64,000 nt of DNA from Paraburkholderia dinghuensis (GTDB lineage Bacteria > Pseudomonadota > Gammaproteobacteria > Burkholderiales > Burkholderiaceae), in assembly GCF_003837865.1 (NCBI RefSeq), contig NZ_RQIS01000001.1:1-64000 (forward strand), read 5' to 3'. Made by a program: the position numbers and the translations under genes. The notes under the pieces were generated by a model. The model was not told the DNA's origin. It did no database searches and saw only the letters and a program-made list of their open reading frames with translations. Positions 55,814 to 64,000 of the stretch are shown here, in pieces. The first letter of the stretch is position 1. Every line of letters starts with the position of its first letter.

Positions 55814-56754
55814 AGGTTCTGCAGGTCGATCAGGATCTGGCGCGTCGCAAGCGGCGTTCCGCCAAGGTAAGTGTTCAGGAGAAAACGCATCAGCGCCTTG
55901 CTCTGCGCGACGGTCTGGGGTCGATGGTAATCGTCCTCCTCCATGTCGAGCAACGTCTGGCCCGCGAGGACGGGCCAGTGTGCCGGCCATTCATCCCGCT
56001 GGTCCACCTGGTCCGATAACTCGCGCACGCCGCGCTCGGGATCGAAAACGTAGCGTCCATCGGCGACCACGGTCTTGCGGTTCACGGTGCGATTCAACGC
56101 GAGCGCATAGCCGGTCTCGCGCAGAAGCACGCGCTCGAACGAGCGCAGCACCTGCACGGGCGGCTCGTCGTGCGCGAGGCGCGTAAGCGTGACGACGTAG
56201 TGGCGGAACAATTCGGGATGCGGGTCTTCGCGCGCGATGAACTTCACGAGGAGTTCGTTCACGTAGAAGCCGCAGAGCAGCGCGTCACCCGTGAGCGGCA
56301 ACATGCCGCCGACCCATTCGGCGCCCGTGAGCGTGCGCACTTCGCCCTTGCCGGTCCAGGAGAGCGCGAGCGGCTGGAAGGTCTGCAGCACGCCGCGTAG
56401 CGCGGAATGCGGCCGCTTCGCGCCCTTCGCGACGAGCGCGATGCGGCCGTGATCGCGCGAAAGCACGTCGATGACGAGGCTGGTTTCGCGGTACGGATAA
56501 CTGTGCAGCACGAAGGCTGGCTGCTCGGCGATGCGCGAGTCGACGGACGAGCCGCGCGGCGCGCGCGGAACCGAAGCGCGGCGCGGGGCCTGTGCGGCCT
56601 CGCCCTCGGTGTCGCCCGTTGAAGACTGCGCCCTGGCGCGCTTGCGCCTTGGCGCAGCAGGCGCGGACGGTGCCGGCGATAGGGCCGCCTCATCGCCTTG
56701 TGCGTCGGGCGGCGTCCACGCGTCTTGAGTGCTTACGGTCTCGCCGTCACTCAT
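55810..56754 (-). CDS. recO: DNA repair protein RecO
   Basis: About 314 residues from the ATG at 56754, which overlaps the era stop by 8 bases. The OB fold and body are clear: [39 protein letters not shown] and [16 protein letters not shown]. RecO helps RecR load RecA at gaps. About 80 extra residues at the N-terminus (rich in Ala, Pro, Arg, with RRKRARAQ) precede the conserved domain; this extension looks disordered and is longer than in E. coli. Confidence 0.94.
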   Translation of the reverse strand: MSDGETVSTQDAWTPPDAQGDEAALSPAPSAPAAPRRKRARAQSSTGDTEGEAAQAPRRASVPRAPRGSSVDSRIAEQPAFVLHSYPYRETSLVIDVLSRDHGRIALVAKGAKRPHSALRGVLQTFQPLALSWTGKGEVRTLTGAEWVGGMLPLTGDALLCGFYVNELLVKFIAREDPHPELFRHYVVTLTRLAHDEPPVQVLRSFERVLLRETGYALALNRTVNRKTVVADGRYVFDPERGVRELSDQVDQRDEWPAHWPVLAGQTLLDMEEDDYHRPQTVAQSKALMRFLLNTYLGGTPLATRQILIDLQNL

Positions 56755-57652
56755 ACCCATAGGCACGCAGCCCGGCTTCGTTGTCGGCCCAGCCGCTCTT
56801 CACCTTCACGAAGGTTTCGAGGTACACGGGACCGTCGAACAGCTTTTCCATATCGAGCCGCGCCTCGGTGCTGATCTGCTTGAGCTTCGCGCCCTTCTGG
56901 CCGATGACCATCGCCTTCTGGGTGTCGCGCTCGACGAGGATCGTCGCGAAGATGCGGCGCAGGCGCCCTTCCTGCTCGAACTTGTCGATGAGCACGGTGC
57001 TCGTGTAGGGCAGCTCGTCGCCGGTCCAGCGGAACACTTTCTCGCGCAGGATTTCGGCGGCGAGGAAGCGTTCGCTGCGGTCGGTGAGGTCGTCCTCGCC
57101 GTAGATCGGCTCGCCTTCAGGCAGATACGGCTTGAGCGTCGCGAGCAGATGTTTGATGTCGTCGGAATTCTTCGCCGACAGCGGAACGATCTCGCGGAAC
57201 TCACGAAGTTTCTGCACTTCCTGGATGAACGGATAGAGCGTCGCCTTGTCGCTCACCCGGTCGATCTTGTTGGCGATCAGGATCGTCGGCGCATTCGGCG
57301 GAATCAGGTCGAGCACCTTCTGGTCGTCCGGTCCGAACCTGCCCGCCTCGATGACGAAGAGCACGGCATCGACGGAACTGAGCGTCGACGTAACGGCGCG
57401 ATTCAGCGAGCGGTTCAGCGCCGAGCTGTGGCGCGTCTGGAAACCGGGCGTGTCGACGAAGACGTACTGCGCGTCATCGATCGTGTTGATGCCCGTGATG
57501 CGGTGACGCGTGGTCTGCGCCTTGCGCGATGTGATGCTGATCTTCTGACCGACGAGGGCGTTCATCAGCGTCGATTTGCCGACGTTCGGCCGGCCGACGA
57601 TCGCGACCATGCCGCAACGAAAACCAGCTGGAGTTGAGGTGGGAGCGTTCAT
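56747..57652 (-). CDS. era: GTPase Era
   Basis: 301 residues from the ATG at 57652; the longer frame is not supported. G1 [13 protein letters not shown]3 VDTPGF, G4 NKIDRV, and the C-terminal KH domain ([18 protein letters not shown]) are in order. Era binds 16S rRNA and assists 30S assembly. It follows rnc, as in many bacteria where rnc and era form one transcript. Confidence 0.96.
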   Translation of the reverse strand: MNAPTSTPAGFRCGMVAIVGRPNVGKSTLMNALVGQKISITSRKAQTTRHRITGINTIDDAQYVFVDTPGFQTRHSSALNRSLNRAVTSTLSSVDAVLFVIEAGRFGPDDQKVLDLIPPNAPTILIANKIDRVSDKATLYPFIQEVQKLREFREIVPLSAKNSDDIKHLLATLKPYLPEGEPIYGEDDLTDRSERFLAAEILREKVFRWTGDELPYTSTVLIDKFEQEGRLRRIFATILVERDTQKAMVIGQKGAKLKQISTEARLDMEKLFDGPVYLETFVKVKSGWADNEAGLRAYGYE

Positions 57653-57750
57653 GATCGGACCAGGCAAGGAATACGTTAAATGCGACGTCGAATGCAACGT
57701 TGAAGCGACATTGGGTGCGGCGCTCGCGGGCGCGGCGCGCACGGGATGGA

Positions 57751-59010
57751 TCAGTGGCTGGCGTCGGCCGCGCGTACAGGCAACGCGGCGGTGGTACCCG
57801 CCTCGCCAGCGGACTCGGTCGGGTTGCCGGAAGACGTTTCGGCACCGTCGCGACCGCGCACAGCGGGGCGCGGTTCGGCCGCTTGCGTGCCGGATTCGGC
57901 GCGATCGACGGCGCGCAGAGCCGCCTCGGCCTTCGTAGCGCTCACGCGATGCAATGTATGCCCAGACGTGGCGCCGCGCTCGGCAGTGACAGGCTTGTCC
58001 GCGGATTTGTCGGGTGCGTGCTCGGCCCGTCCGATACTCCGCTCGACGGGCTTTTCGCTCGAATGCGGTCGCGGAGCGAGCCCTTCGGCCTTCTCCGCGG
58101 GACGTTCCTGAACATGCGCCGCGCGAATGACAGCGAGCGGCGCGGCTTGTGGCGGCGGAACGTCGTCGCTGAACCCGGCTGGCACGCTCTGGCGATCGCC
58201 ACGCGCCGAACGCTCGCGGCGCTCGGGCGTTCGCAGATCCAGCGCGCCCTGCACGCCCGTCACACCCGGCACGACTTCAGGCTCTGCCTTGGCAGCGCGC
58301 GCGCCTTTCGAACGGCGCGGCTTGGTGACGGCAGCGGGAGCCGCCGCCATCACCTCGTCCAGTGCCTTCTTGGCCGCGGCCTGCTCGGCCGCTCGGCGGC
58401 TCGCGCCGGAACCGGAGACCTTCACGTCGAGTTTCGGTACCGTGCACTCGACCTCGAACTGCTGATTGTGCGCCGCACCATGCGTCGCGACGACCGTATA
58501 GGTCGGCAGCGCAATCTTGTGCCCCTGCAGGTACTCCTGCAGCAGCGTCTTCGCGTCTTTGCCGAGCGTGCGCGGGTCGATGTGATCGAGGATCGGAACG
58601 TAGAGTCGCTTGATGACCGTCTGGGCCGCGTCGAAGCCGGCATCGAGGAAGATCGCGCCGAAGATCGCCTCCAGCGCGTCGGCGAGAATCGACGGACGGC
58701 GGAAACCACCGCTGCGCAGTTCGCCCTCGCCGAGCCGCAGGCCGTCGGCAATATTAAGGGCCTGAGCAATTTCGTAGAGCGATTGCTGCTTGACCAGATT
58801 CGCGCGCACGCGCGAAAGGTCGCCTTCGTCCAGCTTGCCAAAACGCTGGAACAATAGGGCCGCCACCGCGCAATTCAGAACCGAATCGCCGAGAAACTCG
58901 AGGCGTTCGTTATGCGTGGCACTGTGACTGCGGTGGGTCAAAGCCTGGCGCAGCAATTCCGCATTGCGAAATTCGTAGCGCAACCGGCTTTCCAACGGAG
59001 ATTGGGGCAT
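57751..59010 (-). CDS. rnc: Ribonuclease III with long C-terminal extension
   Basis: 419 residues, against about 226 in E. coli. Residues 1-230 carry the RNase III domain ([34 protein letters not shown]) and the double-stranded RNA binding domain ([20 protein letters not shown]). Residues about 230-419 are an extra tail, rich in Arg, Ala, Pro and Glu and of low complexity. Such tails are common in Burkholderia. It cleaves double-stranded rRNA precursors. Spacing to lepB is about 210 bp with no gene I can support. Confidence 0.95.
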   Translation of the reverse strand: MPQSPLESRLRYEFRNAELLRQALTHRSHSATHNERLEFLGDSVLNCAVAALLFQRFGKLDEGDLSRVRANLVKQQSLYEIAQALNIADGLRLGEGELRSGGFRRPSILADALEAIFGAIFLDAGFDAAQTVIKRLYVPILDHIDPRTLGKDAKTLLQEYLQGHKIALPTYTVVATHGAAHNQQFEVECTVPKLDVKVSGSGASRRAAEQAAAKKALDEVMAAAPAAVTKPRRSKGARAAKAEPEVVPGVTGVQGALDLRTPERRERSARGDRQSVPAGFSDDVPPPQAAPLAVIRAAHVQERPAEKAEGLAPRPHSSEKPVERSIGRAEHAPDKSADKPVTAERGATSGHTLHRVSATKAEAALRAVDRAESGTQAAEPRPAVRGRDGAETSSGNPTESAGEAGTTAALPVRAADASH

Positions 59011-59218
59011 GGGCAGAGTATAACGCGCCGGACCGCCCCGACGGAAACGCGGGACGGTCGGTGAAATGGCGTGGATGTTGCGAAGTTACCGCGGGTTCTT
59101 CAAGTAGCGTGCGAACACGCCGTGCGCATCCCGACGCTTGTCGTCGATGCGCGATGGCCGGATCAGCACGGGTGTCGCTCTTGCGTGTTCGTGCCGTGCT
59201 TGCGCTATTGGCGCGTCG

Positions 59219-60112
59219 TTACTGGAACGAACCAATGCGCCGCAGATTGCCGAAGTTCATCCAGATAAAGAACGCACGGCCCACGATGTTCGCGTCCGGC
59301 ACGAAGCCCCAATAGCGGCTGTCAGCACTGTTATCGCGGTTATCGCCCATCATGAAGTAGTTGCCCTGCGGCACCTTGCAGATCACGCCGCGCTCGTTGT
59401 ACTGGCAGTTGTCGCGATAGGGGAAATCTTCCGCACCGATGACGAACGGCGGCACAGCGGGATTGTTCAGGATGTTGTTCTTGCGACCGAAGAGATCCTG
59501 GGTGAACTGCTTCGCGTAGCCGATGCGCTCTTCGTCGAAGTAGTCCGGCTGCGGCGTCTGGGGCACCGGCTTGCCGTTGATCGTGAGCTGCTTGTCCTGA
59601 TACGCGACGACATCGCCCGGCAGGCCGATCACACGCTTGATGTAGTCAACCGACTCGTCTTTCGGATAGCGGAACACGACCACGTCGCCACGCTCGAGCG
59701 GGCGGCCCTGAGTGACCCGCGAATTGGTGATCGGCAGACGGATGCCGTAGTCGAACTTGTTCACGAGGATGAAATCACCCACGAGCAGCGTCGGCACCAT
59801 CGAGCCCGACGGGATCTTGAACGGCTCCACGACGAACGAGCGCACGAGGAACACGACCAGGATCACGGGGAAGAAGCTTGCCGTGTACTCGAGCCACCAC
59901 GGTTGGCGCAGCTTCTCATTGCGCAGTAGCTGGCGCGTGGTGGGAGCATTCTCGTCTGCGAAGCGCTCGCCGACGCGCGCCTGCTGGCGGTCGAACTCAA
60001 CGACGGCAGCGTCGGCGGCAAGGCGACGACGCGGCATGAACACGAGCTTGTCTGCAACCCAGGCGACGCCCGTAACGACCACGAGCACAAAAAGGATCAG
60101 CGCAAAATTCAT
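59219..60112 (-). CDS. lepB: Signal peptidase I
   Basis: 297 residues. One or two N-terminal membrane segments (NFALILFVLVVVTGVAWVAD and FPVILVVFLVRSFVVEPFKI), the catalytic serine in IPSGSMVPTLLVGDF and the lysine in a segment ending in YIKRVIGLPGDVV are present, plus the MMGDNRDNSADSRYWG box. It removes signal peptides during export. Between lepA and rnc. Confidence 0.96.
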   Translation of the reverse strand: MNFALILFVLVVVTGVAWVADKLVFMPRRRLAADAAVVEFDRQQARVGERFADENAPTTRQLLRNEKLRQPWWLEYTASFFPVILVVFLVRSFVVEPFKIPSGSMVPTLLVGDFILVNKFDYGIRLPITNSRVTQGRPLERGDVVVFRYPKDESVDYIKRVIGLPGDVVAYQDKQLTINGKPVPQTPQPDYFDEERIGYAKQFTQDLFGRKNNILNNPAVPPFVIGAEDFPYRDNCQYNERGVICKVPQGNYFMMGDNRDNSADSRYWGFVPDANIVGRAFFIWMNFGNLRRIGSFQ

Positions 60113-60181
60113 GTAGTTATCCGTTTTTCAACGTTATATGGCGTAAAGCGCGGCGAAAAAGCACCGCGCTTTACAGCAGCC

Positions 60182-61975
60182 TTATTTGTCTTCGACGCGC
60201 AGAATCGCGAGGAAAGCTTCCTGCGGAATTTCGACGGAACCGACCTGCTTCATCCGCTTCTTGCCTTCCTTCTGCTTTTCGAGCAGCTTCTTCTTTCGCG
60301 TGATGTCGCCGCCGTAACACTTGGCGAGCACGTTCTTGCGCAGCGCCTTGATGTTCTCGCGCGCGATGATGTGCGCGCCGATCGCCGCCTGGATCGCGAC
60401 GTCGTACATCTGGCGCGGAATGATCTCGCGCATTTTTGCCGCCACTTCGCGGCCGCGGTACTGCGACTGCGAGCGGTGCACGATGATGGACAGCGCATCG
60501 ACCTTGTCGCCGTTGATCAGCATGTCGACCTTCACGACGTCGGAACTGCGGTATTCCTTGAACTCGTAGTCCATCGATGCATAACCGCGCGAGACGGACT
60601 TCAGACGGTCGAAGAAGTCGAGCACGATTTCGGCCATCGGGATTTCGTAGGTCAACTGCACCTGGCGGCCGTGGTACTGCATATTGATCTGGCTACCACG
60701 CTTCTGTGTACAGAGTGTGATGACCGAGCCCACATAGTCCTGGGGCATGTACAGGTTCACCGTGACGATCGGCTCGCGGATCTCTTCGATCTTCGACGGG
60801 TCCGGCATCTTCGCCGGATTCTCGACCGTCAACGTCGTGCCGTCGCGCTGCACGACCTCGTAGACCACGGTAGGCGCCGTGGTGATGAGGTCCATGTCGA
60901 ATTCACGCTCGAGGCGCTCCTGCACGATCTCCATGTGCAGGAGACCGAGGAAGCCGCAGCGGAAACCGAAGCCGAGCGCCTGCGAGACTTCCGGCTCGTA
61001 CTGCAGCGACGCATCGTTGAGCTTGAGCTTTTCGAGCGACTCGCGCAGCGCGTCGTACTGGTTCGCCTCGACGGGATACAGGCCCGCGAACACCTGCGGC
61101 TTCACTTCCTTGAAGCCTGGCAACGGTTCGGTGGCGCCGTTGTTCGCGTGCGTGACCGTGTCGCCCACCTTGGTCGCGGCGAGTTCCTTGATACCCGCGA
61201 TGATGAAGCCCACCTGCCCTGCGGACAGCGACTCCAGATCGCGCGACTTCGGCGTGAACACGCCGACGTGCTCGACCGGATACTGCGCGCCGGTCGCCAT
61301 CAGCTTGATCTTGTCCTTTGGACGCAGCGTGCCGTTGACGATGCGCACGAGCATCACGACGCCGACGTAGTTGTCGAACCACGAGTCGATGATGAGCGCC
61401 TGCAGCGGCGCATCGGCGTCGCCCTTCGGCGGCGGCACCTTCGCGATTACCGCTTCGAGCACTTCGTCCACGCCGAGGCCGGTCTTCGCGCTGCAGCGCG
61501 TGGCGTCGGTCGCGTCGATGCCGATCACGTCCTCGATCTCGGAGATGGCGTTCTCGGGATTCGCGGCGGGCAGGTCGATCTTGTTGAGCACCGGCACGAC
61601 CTCGACGCCGAGTTCGATCGCCGTGTAGCAGTTCGCCACCGTCTGAGCCTCGACGCCTTGACTCGCGTCGACGACGAGCAGTGCGCCCTCGCACGCGGAA
61701 AGCGAGCGGCTCACCTCGTAGGAGAAGTCGACGTGGCCCGGCGTGTCGATGAGGTTCAGGTTATAGACCTGGCCATCCTTCGCCTTGTAAGTCAGCGCGG
61801 CGGTCTGTGCCTTGATCGTGATGCCTCGTTCGCGCTCGAGATCCATCGAGTCGAGCACCTGGGCTTCCATTTCGCGGTCGGACAAGCCGCCGCACAGCTG
61901 GATGATGCGATCGGCGAGCGTCGACTTGCCATGGTCGATGTGCGCAATGATCGAGAAGTTACGAATATGATTCAT
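60182..61975 (-). CDS. lepA: Translation elongation factor 4 (LepA)
   Basis: 597 residues. G-domain: [20 protein letters not shown] sequence ([20 protein letters not shown]), [14 protein letters not shown]. The unique C-terminal domain ends with [19 protein letters not shown] and [12 protein letters not shown]. It acts on paused ribosomes. Precedes lepB with a 69-bp gap, the usual gene order. Confidence 0.97.
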   Translation of the reverse strand: MNHIRNFSIIAHIDHGKSTLADRIIQLCGGLSDREMEAQVLDSMDLERERGITIKAQTAALTYKAKDGQVYNLNLIDTPGHVDFSYEVSRSLSACEGALLVVDASQGVEAQTVANCYTAIELGVEVVPVLNKIDLPAANPENAISEIEDVIGIDATDATRCSAKTGLGVDEVLEAVIAKVPPPKGDADAPLQALIIDSWFDNYVGVVMLVRIVNGTLRPKDKIKLMATGAQYPVEHVGVFTPKSRDLESLSAGQVGFIIAGIKELAATKVGDTVTHANNGATEPLPGFKEVKPQVFAGLYPVEANQYDALRESLEKLKLNDASLQYEPEVSQALGFGFRCGFLGLLHMEIVQERLEREFDMDLITTAPTVVYEVVQRDGTTLTVENPAKMPDPSKIEEIREPIVTVNLYMPQDYVGSVITLCTQKRGSQINMQYHGRQVQLTYEIPMAEIVLDFFDRLKSVSRGYASMDYEFKEYRSSDVVKVDMLINGDKVDALSIIVHRSQSQYRGREVAAKMREIIPRQMYDVAIQAAIGAHIIARENIKALRKNVLAKCYGGDITRKKKLLEKQKEGKKRMKQVGSVEIPQEAFLAILRVEDK

Positions 61976-62170
61976 TCAGTGCCGATCAAGCGAAAAGGCG
62001 CGCCCAGACGAAATGCAGAGCACGCCTCGTAAACAGATGAAAAACCGGACTATTTTAGCCGAAAAGGGGTGCGGCCGGCAGAGTCCGGGAGGATGAGGCT
62101 CGTACGGCAGCGCGGGCGCGGCGGCACGGCACGGTATGTTGAGCGCGTGCGTCGCTGCGCGGACGTGCAT

Positions 62171-62482
62171 TCAGGCGCCAAGCCCTAGCGCTTCGCGCAC
62201 ACGCGCCTCGTCAAGCCAGTAGTGGCACAACTCGACGCCATTGCACACGAGCACAGGTACGAGTTCGTCGTAGCGGGCCTCCAATGCGGGGTCAGAATCG
62301 ACGTCGATGACATCGACCCGCGCCCCCGCTGCCGCGGCAAACGGCTCGAGCGCCGCGCGCATGTCGTCGCACAGATGACACCATGCGCGGCCATACAGCA
62401 CCAGGTGCGGCGCGCCCACGCTTGCCTGCGCAGGCATCGGCGTTGAGGCTTGTGTCGGCGCTTGCGTCGGCATTTTCGTCAT
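62171..62482 (-). CDS. Glutaredoxin-like protein (DUF836 type)
   Basis: 103 residues. After a Gln/Pro/Ala-rich N-terminal extension comes LVLYGRAWCHLCDDM, with a CxxC redox motif, then VDVIDVDSDPALEARYDELV and VPVLVCNGVELCHYWLDE; this is the thioredoxin-fold DUF836 (glutaredoxin-like) layout. The start overlaps the stop of the mucD-like gene by 4 bases, so the two are coupled. Role probably thiol redox repair; the partner is unknown. Confidence 0.85.
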   Translation of the reverse strand: MTKMPTQAPTQASTPMPAQASVGAPHLVLYGRAWCHLCDDMRAALEPFAAAAGARVDVIDVDSDPALEARYDELVPVLVCNGVELCHYWLDEARVREALGLGA

Positions 62483-63981
62483 TTCTGTGCCGGGCTGTGC
62501 GGCCGGACCGGCACGAACTGCGTGTTGTCGCCGCGCCGTACGAGAACGGCCACCATCTTCTGCGGATCGAGGCGCGAGGTCACTTCCTGGAACTGCTTCA
62601 CGCCCGTGATATCGGTGTCGCCCACTCGCAGGATGATGTCGCCCTTCTGCAGACCGGCGCGTGCCGCCGGGCCGTCGACAGAATCCACCAGCACGCCGCC
62701 CTTGATCTTCAATTGCGCCAACTGATCGGCCGGAATCTCCGCCACGGAGAGGCCAAGCACATTCGAAGCGCGCGGCTTCGGCTCCGGCGCCTTCTTCAGG
62801 TCGCCCTTCGCCGACTTCTCGGTCTGCATTTCGGCAATCGTGATCGGCAGTTCGCGCGTCTGTCCCTTGCGCCAGACCGTGATCGTCGCCTTGGTGCCCG
62901 GCTTCGTGTCGCCAACCATGCGCGGCAGGTCCGTCGCAGCGTCGACGGACTGGCCGTTGAATTTCGTGATAATGTCGCCCGGCTGGACGCCGGCCTTATC
63001 GGCCGGGCCACCTGGCTCGACGCTCGACACCAGTGCGCCCTGCGCCTTCGGCAACCCGAGCGAGTCGGCAACGTCCTTCGTCACCTCGCCGATCGCCACC
63101 GCGATGCGACCGCGCGTGACCTTGCCGGACCGCTCCAGTTGATCGGCGACGCGCATCGCTTCGTCGATCGGAATCGCGAACGAGATGCCCATGAAGCCGC
63201 CGGTCCGACTGTAGATCTGCGAGTTGATGCCGATGACCTCGCCCTGCATGTTGATGAGCGGACCACCCGAATTGCCCGGGTTCACAGCCACGTCGGTCTG
63301 GATGAACGGCAGATAGTCGCCCGTGTCGCGACCCTTGGCGCTGACGATGCCCGCCGTGACGGTGTTTTCGAGCCCGAACGGCGAACCGATCGCAACGACC
63401 CACTCGCCGACACGCAGCTTCCTCGAATCGCCGATAGTCACGGCCGGCAGATTGCTCGCCTGAATCTTGACGACGGCGACGTCCGTGCGCTCATCGACGC
63501 CGATCAGCTTCGCCTTGAACTCGCGCTTGTCGGTGAGCGTGACGTAGATGGTGTCAGCGTCGTCGATGACGTGCGCGTTGGTCATCACATAGCCATCACT
63601 CGACAGGATGAAGCCCGAGCCGACACCGCTGCTCTGCTCGGGGTCGTTACCGCCGTTATCGGGCGTCGGCTGATCCTGGTCACCCTGCTGCCCACCGCGC
63701 GGCACCTGGCCCTGCGGCCCCTGAGGCAGTGGAATGCCGAAGAAACGGCGGAAAAATTCCGACATGTCGCCGTTGTCCACGCCCGGTGGCAGGCCGCGCT
63801 GCACGGAACTCACGCGCGTCGTGGTACGGATGTTGACGACGGATGGTCCGACCTTGTCGACGAGATCGGTGAAATCGGGCAAGTTGGCGGCAGGTGCCGC
63901 CGACGCCACATGCGGTGCAAACGGCAGGCACGCCGCAAGCACCGCGGCCGCGAACAATTTGCGCAGCGGAAGAATCGTCAT
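62479..63981 (-). CDS. mucD: DegP/MucD-type periplasmic serine protease (Do family)
   Basis: 500 residues. A signal peptide (RKLFAAAVLAACLPFAPHVA, cleavage near ASA-APA) leads to the trypsin-like domain with the triad His137 (TNAHVID), Asp167 (DERTDVAVV) and Ser238 (NPGNSGG), followed by two PDZ domains (first GALVSSVEPGGPADKAGVQPG; second GVLVDSVDGPAARAGLQKG). A Gln/Gly/Pro-rich insertion lies near residues 85-118. It degrades misfolded periplasmic proteins and, in related species, restrains the sigma-E response. First gene of the leftward series in view. Confidence 0.95.
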   Translation of the reverse strand: MTILPLRKLFAAAVLAACLPFAPHVASAAPAANLPDFTDLVDKVGPSVVNIRTTTRVSSVQRGLPPGVDNGDMSEFFRRFFGIPLPQGPQGQVPRGGQQGDQDQPTPDNGGNDPEQSSGVGSGFILSSDGYVMTNAHVIDDADTIYVTLTDKREFKAKLIGVDERTDVAVVKIQASNLPAVTIGDSRKLRVGEWVVAIGSPFGLENTVTAGIVSAKGRDTGDYLPFIQTDVAVNPGNSGGPLINMQGEVIGINSQIYSRTGGFMGISFAIPIDEAMRVADQLERSGKVTRGRIAVAIGEVTKDVADSLGLPKAQGALVSSVEPGGPADKAGVQPGDIITKFNGQSVDAATDLPRMVGDTKPGTKATITVWRKGQTRELPITIAEMQTEKSAKGDLKKAPEPKPRASNVLGLSVAEIPADQLAQLKIKGGVLVDSVDGPAARAGLQKGDIILRVGDTDITGVKQFQEVTSRLDPQKMVAVLVRRGDNTQFVPVRPHSPAQK

Positions 63982-64000
63982 TTTGTAGTCAGCCGAAGGA

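Noticed and set aside
59011..59218. A small leftward frame between lepB and rnc ending DAHGVFARYLKNPR
   Set aside because: It lacks a start with a ribosome site and a recognisable family; coding remains possible but unsupported.
60371..62032. A 553-residue plus-strand frame opposite lepA
   Set aside because: A shadow rich in His, Arg and Val with no domain; lepA is complete on the other strand.

Overview
The window looks like a chromosomal segment of a betaproteobacterium of the Burkholderia/Paraburkholderia/Caballeronia group. It is GC-rich, and the right-hand part carries housekeeping genes in an order I know from that group (mucD-like protease, glutaredoxin, lepA, lepB, rnc, era, recO, pdxJ, acpS, nagZ; uvrC-pgsA-tRNA-Gly-Gly-Cys; earP-efp). 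The assignment comes from protein resemblance and gene order only; no search was run.

Positions 1 to about 19,170 are an accessory, plasmid-like integrated element. Its right boundary is a 45-nt copy of the 3' half of a tRNA-Val(CAC) gene (19170-19214), followed by a strong terminator, as expected when an element integrates at the 3' end of a tRNA gene. The intact tRNA and an integrase would lie to the left of the window. The element carries a TrfA-type replication initiator next to four iterons, an AT-rich stretch and DnaA-box-like sequences (16505-17710). It has a MOB-P-type relaxase with an accessory protein and a recognisable oriT with a conserved ATCCTG|T nick motif (8139-11325). Rightward of oriT lie a TraK-like protein, a small membrane protein, an IcmV/TraX-like protein and a DotA/TraY-type protein of type IVB secretion (11435-14888). 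Left of the relaxase are tandem 11-bp repeats, a dif-like palindrome, an ImmA/IrrE-like HELLH protein flanked by repeated operator-like boxes, and a leftward cluster of small unknown genes (2186-5468). A striking protein with four zinc-ribbon repeats and an endonuclease-like segment (585-1973) sits between remnants of a nucleotidyltransferase gene and an SRAP gene.

From 19,215 the window is chromosomal. A variable stretch (19.3-25.2 kb) holds an M48 lipoprotein protease, a porin, a secreted hydrolase and gene remnants. Next come a tripartite efflux operon with its MarR regulator and matching operator palindromes (25.2-30.4 kb), membrane proteins, a GT4 glycosyltransferase, an ABC exporter, trehalose synthesis (otsA/otsB), a copper chaperone and an ElaA-type acetyltransferase.

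A nitric oxide cluster (39.8-44.2 kb: quinol NO reductase, DUF59 protein, NnrS-like membrane protein, DUF2249 protein) is preceded by a good NsrR-type box. From 45 kb on the content is tRNAs and core genes: phospholipid synthesis, UvrC repair, EF-P rhamnosylation, an orphan NtrC-type regulator, a HIT protein, and a long leftward co-oriented series (63981 down to 53446) covering periplasmic proteolysis, translation factor LepA, protein export, RNA processing, ribosome assembly, DNA repair, vitamin B6 synthesis, fatty-acid carrier activation and cell-wall recycling.
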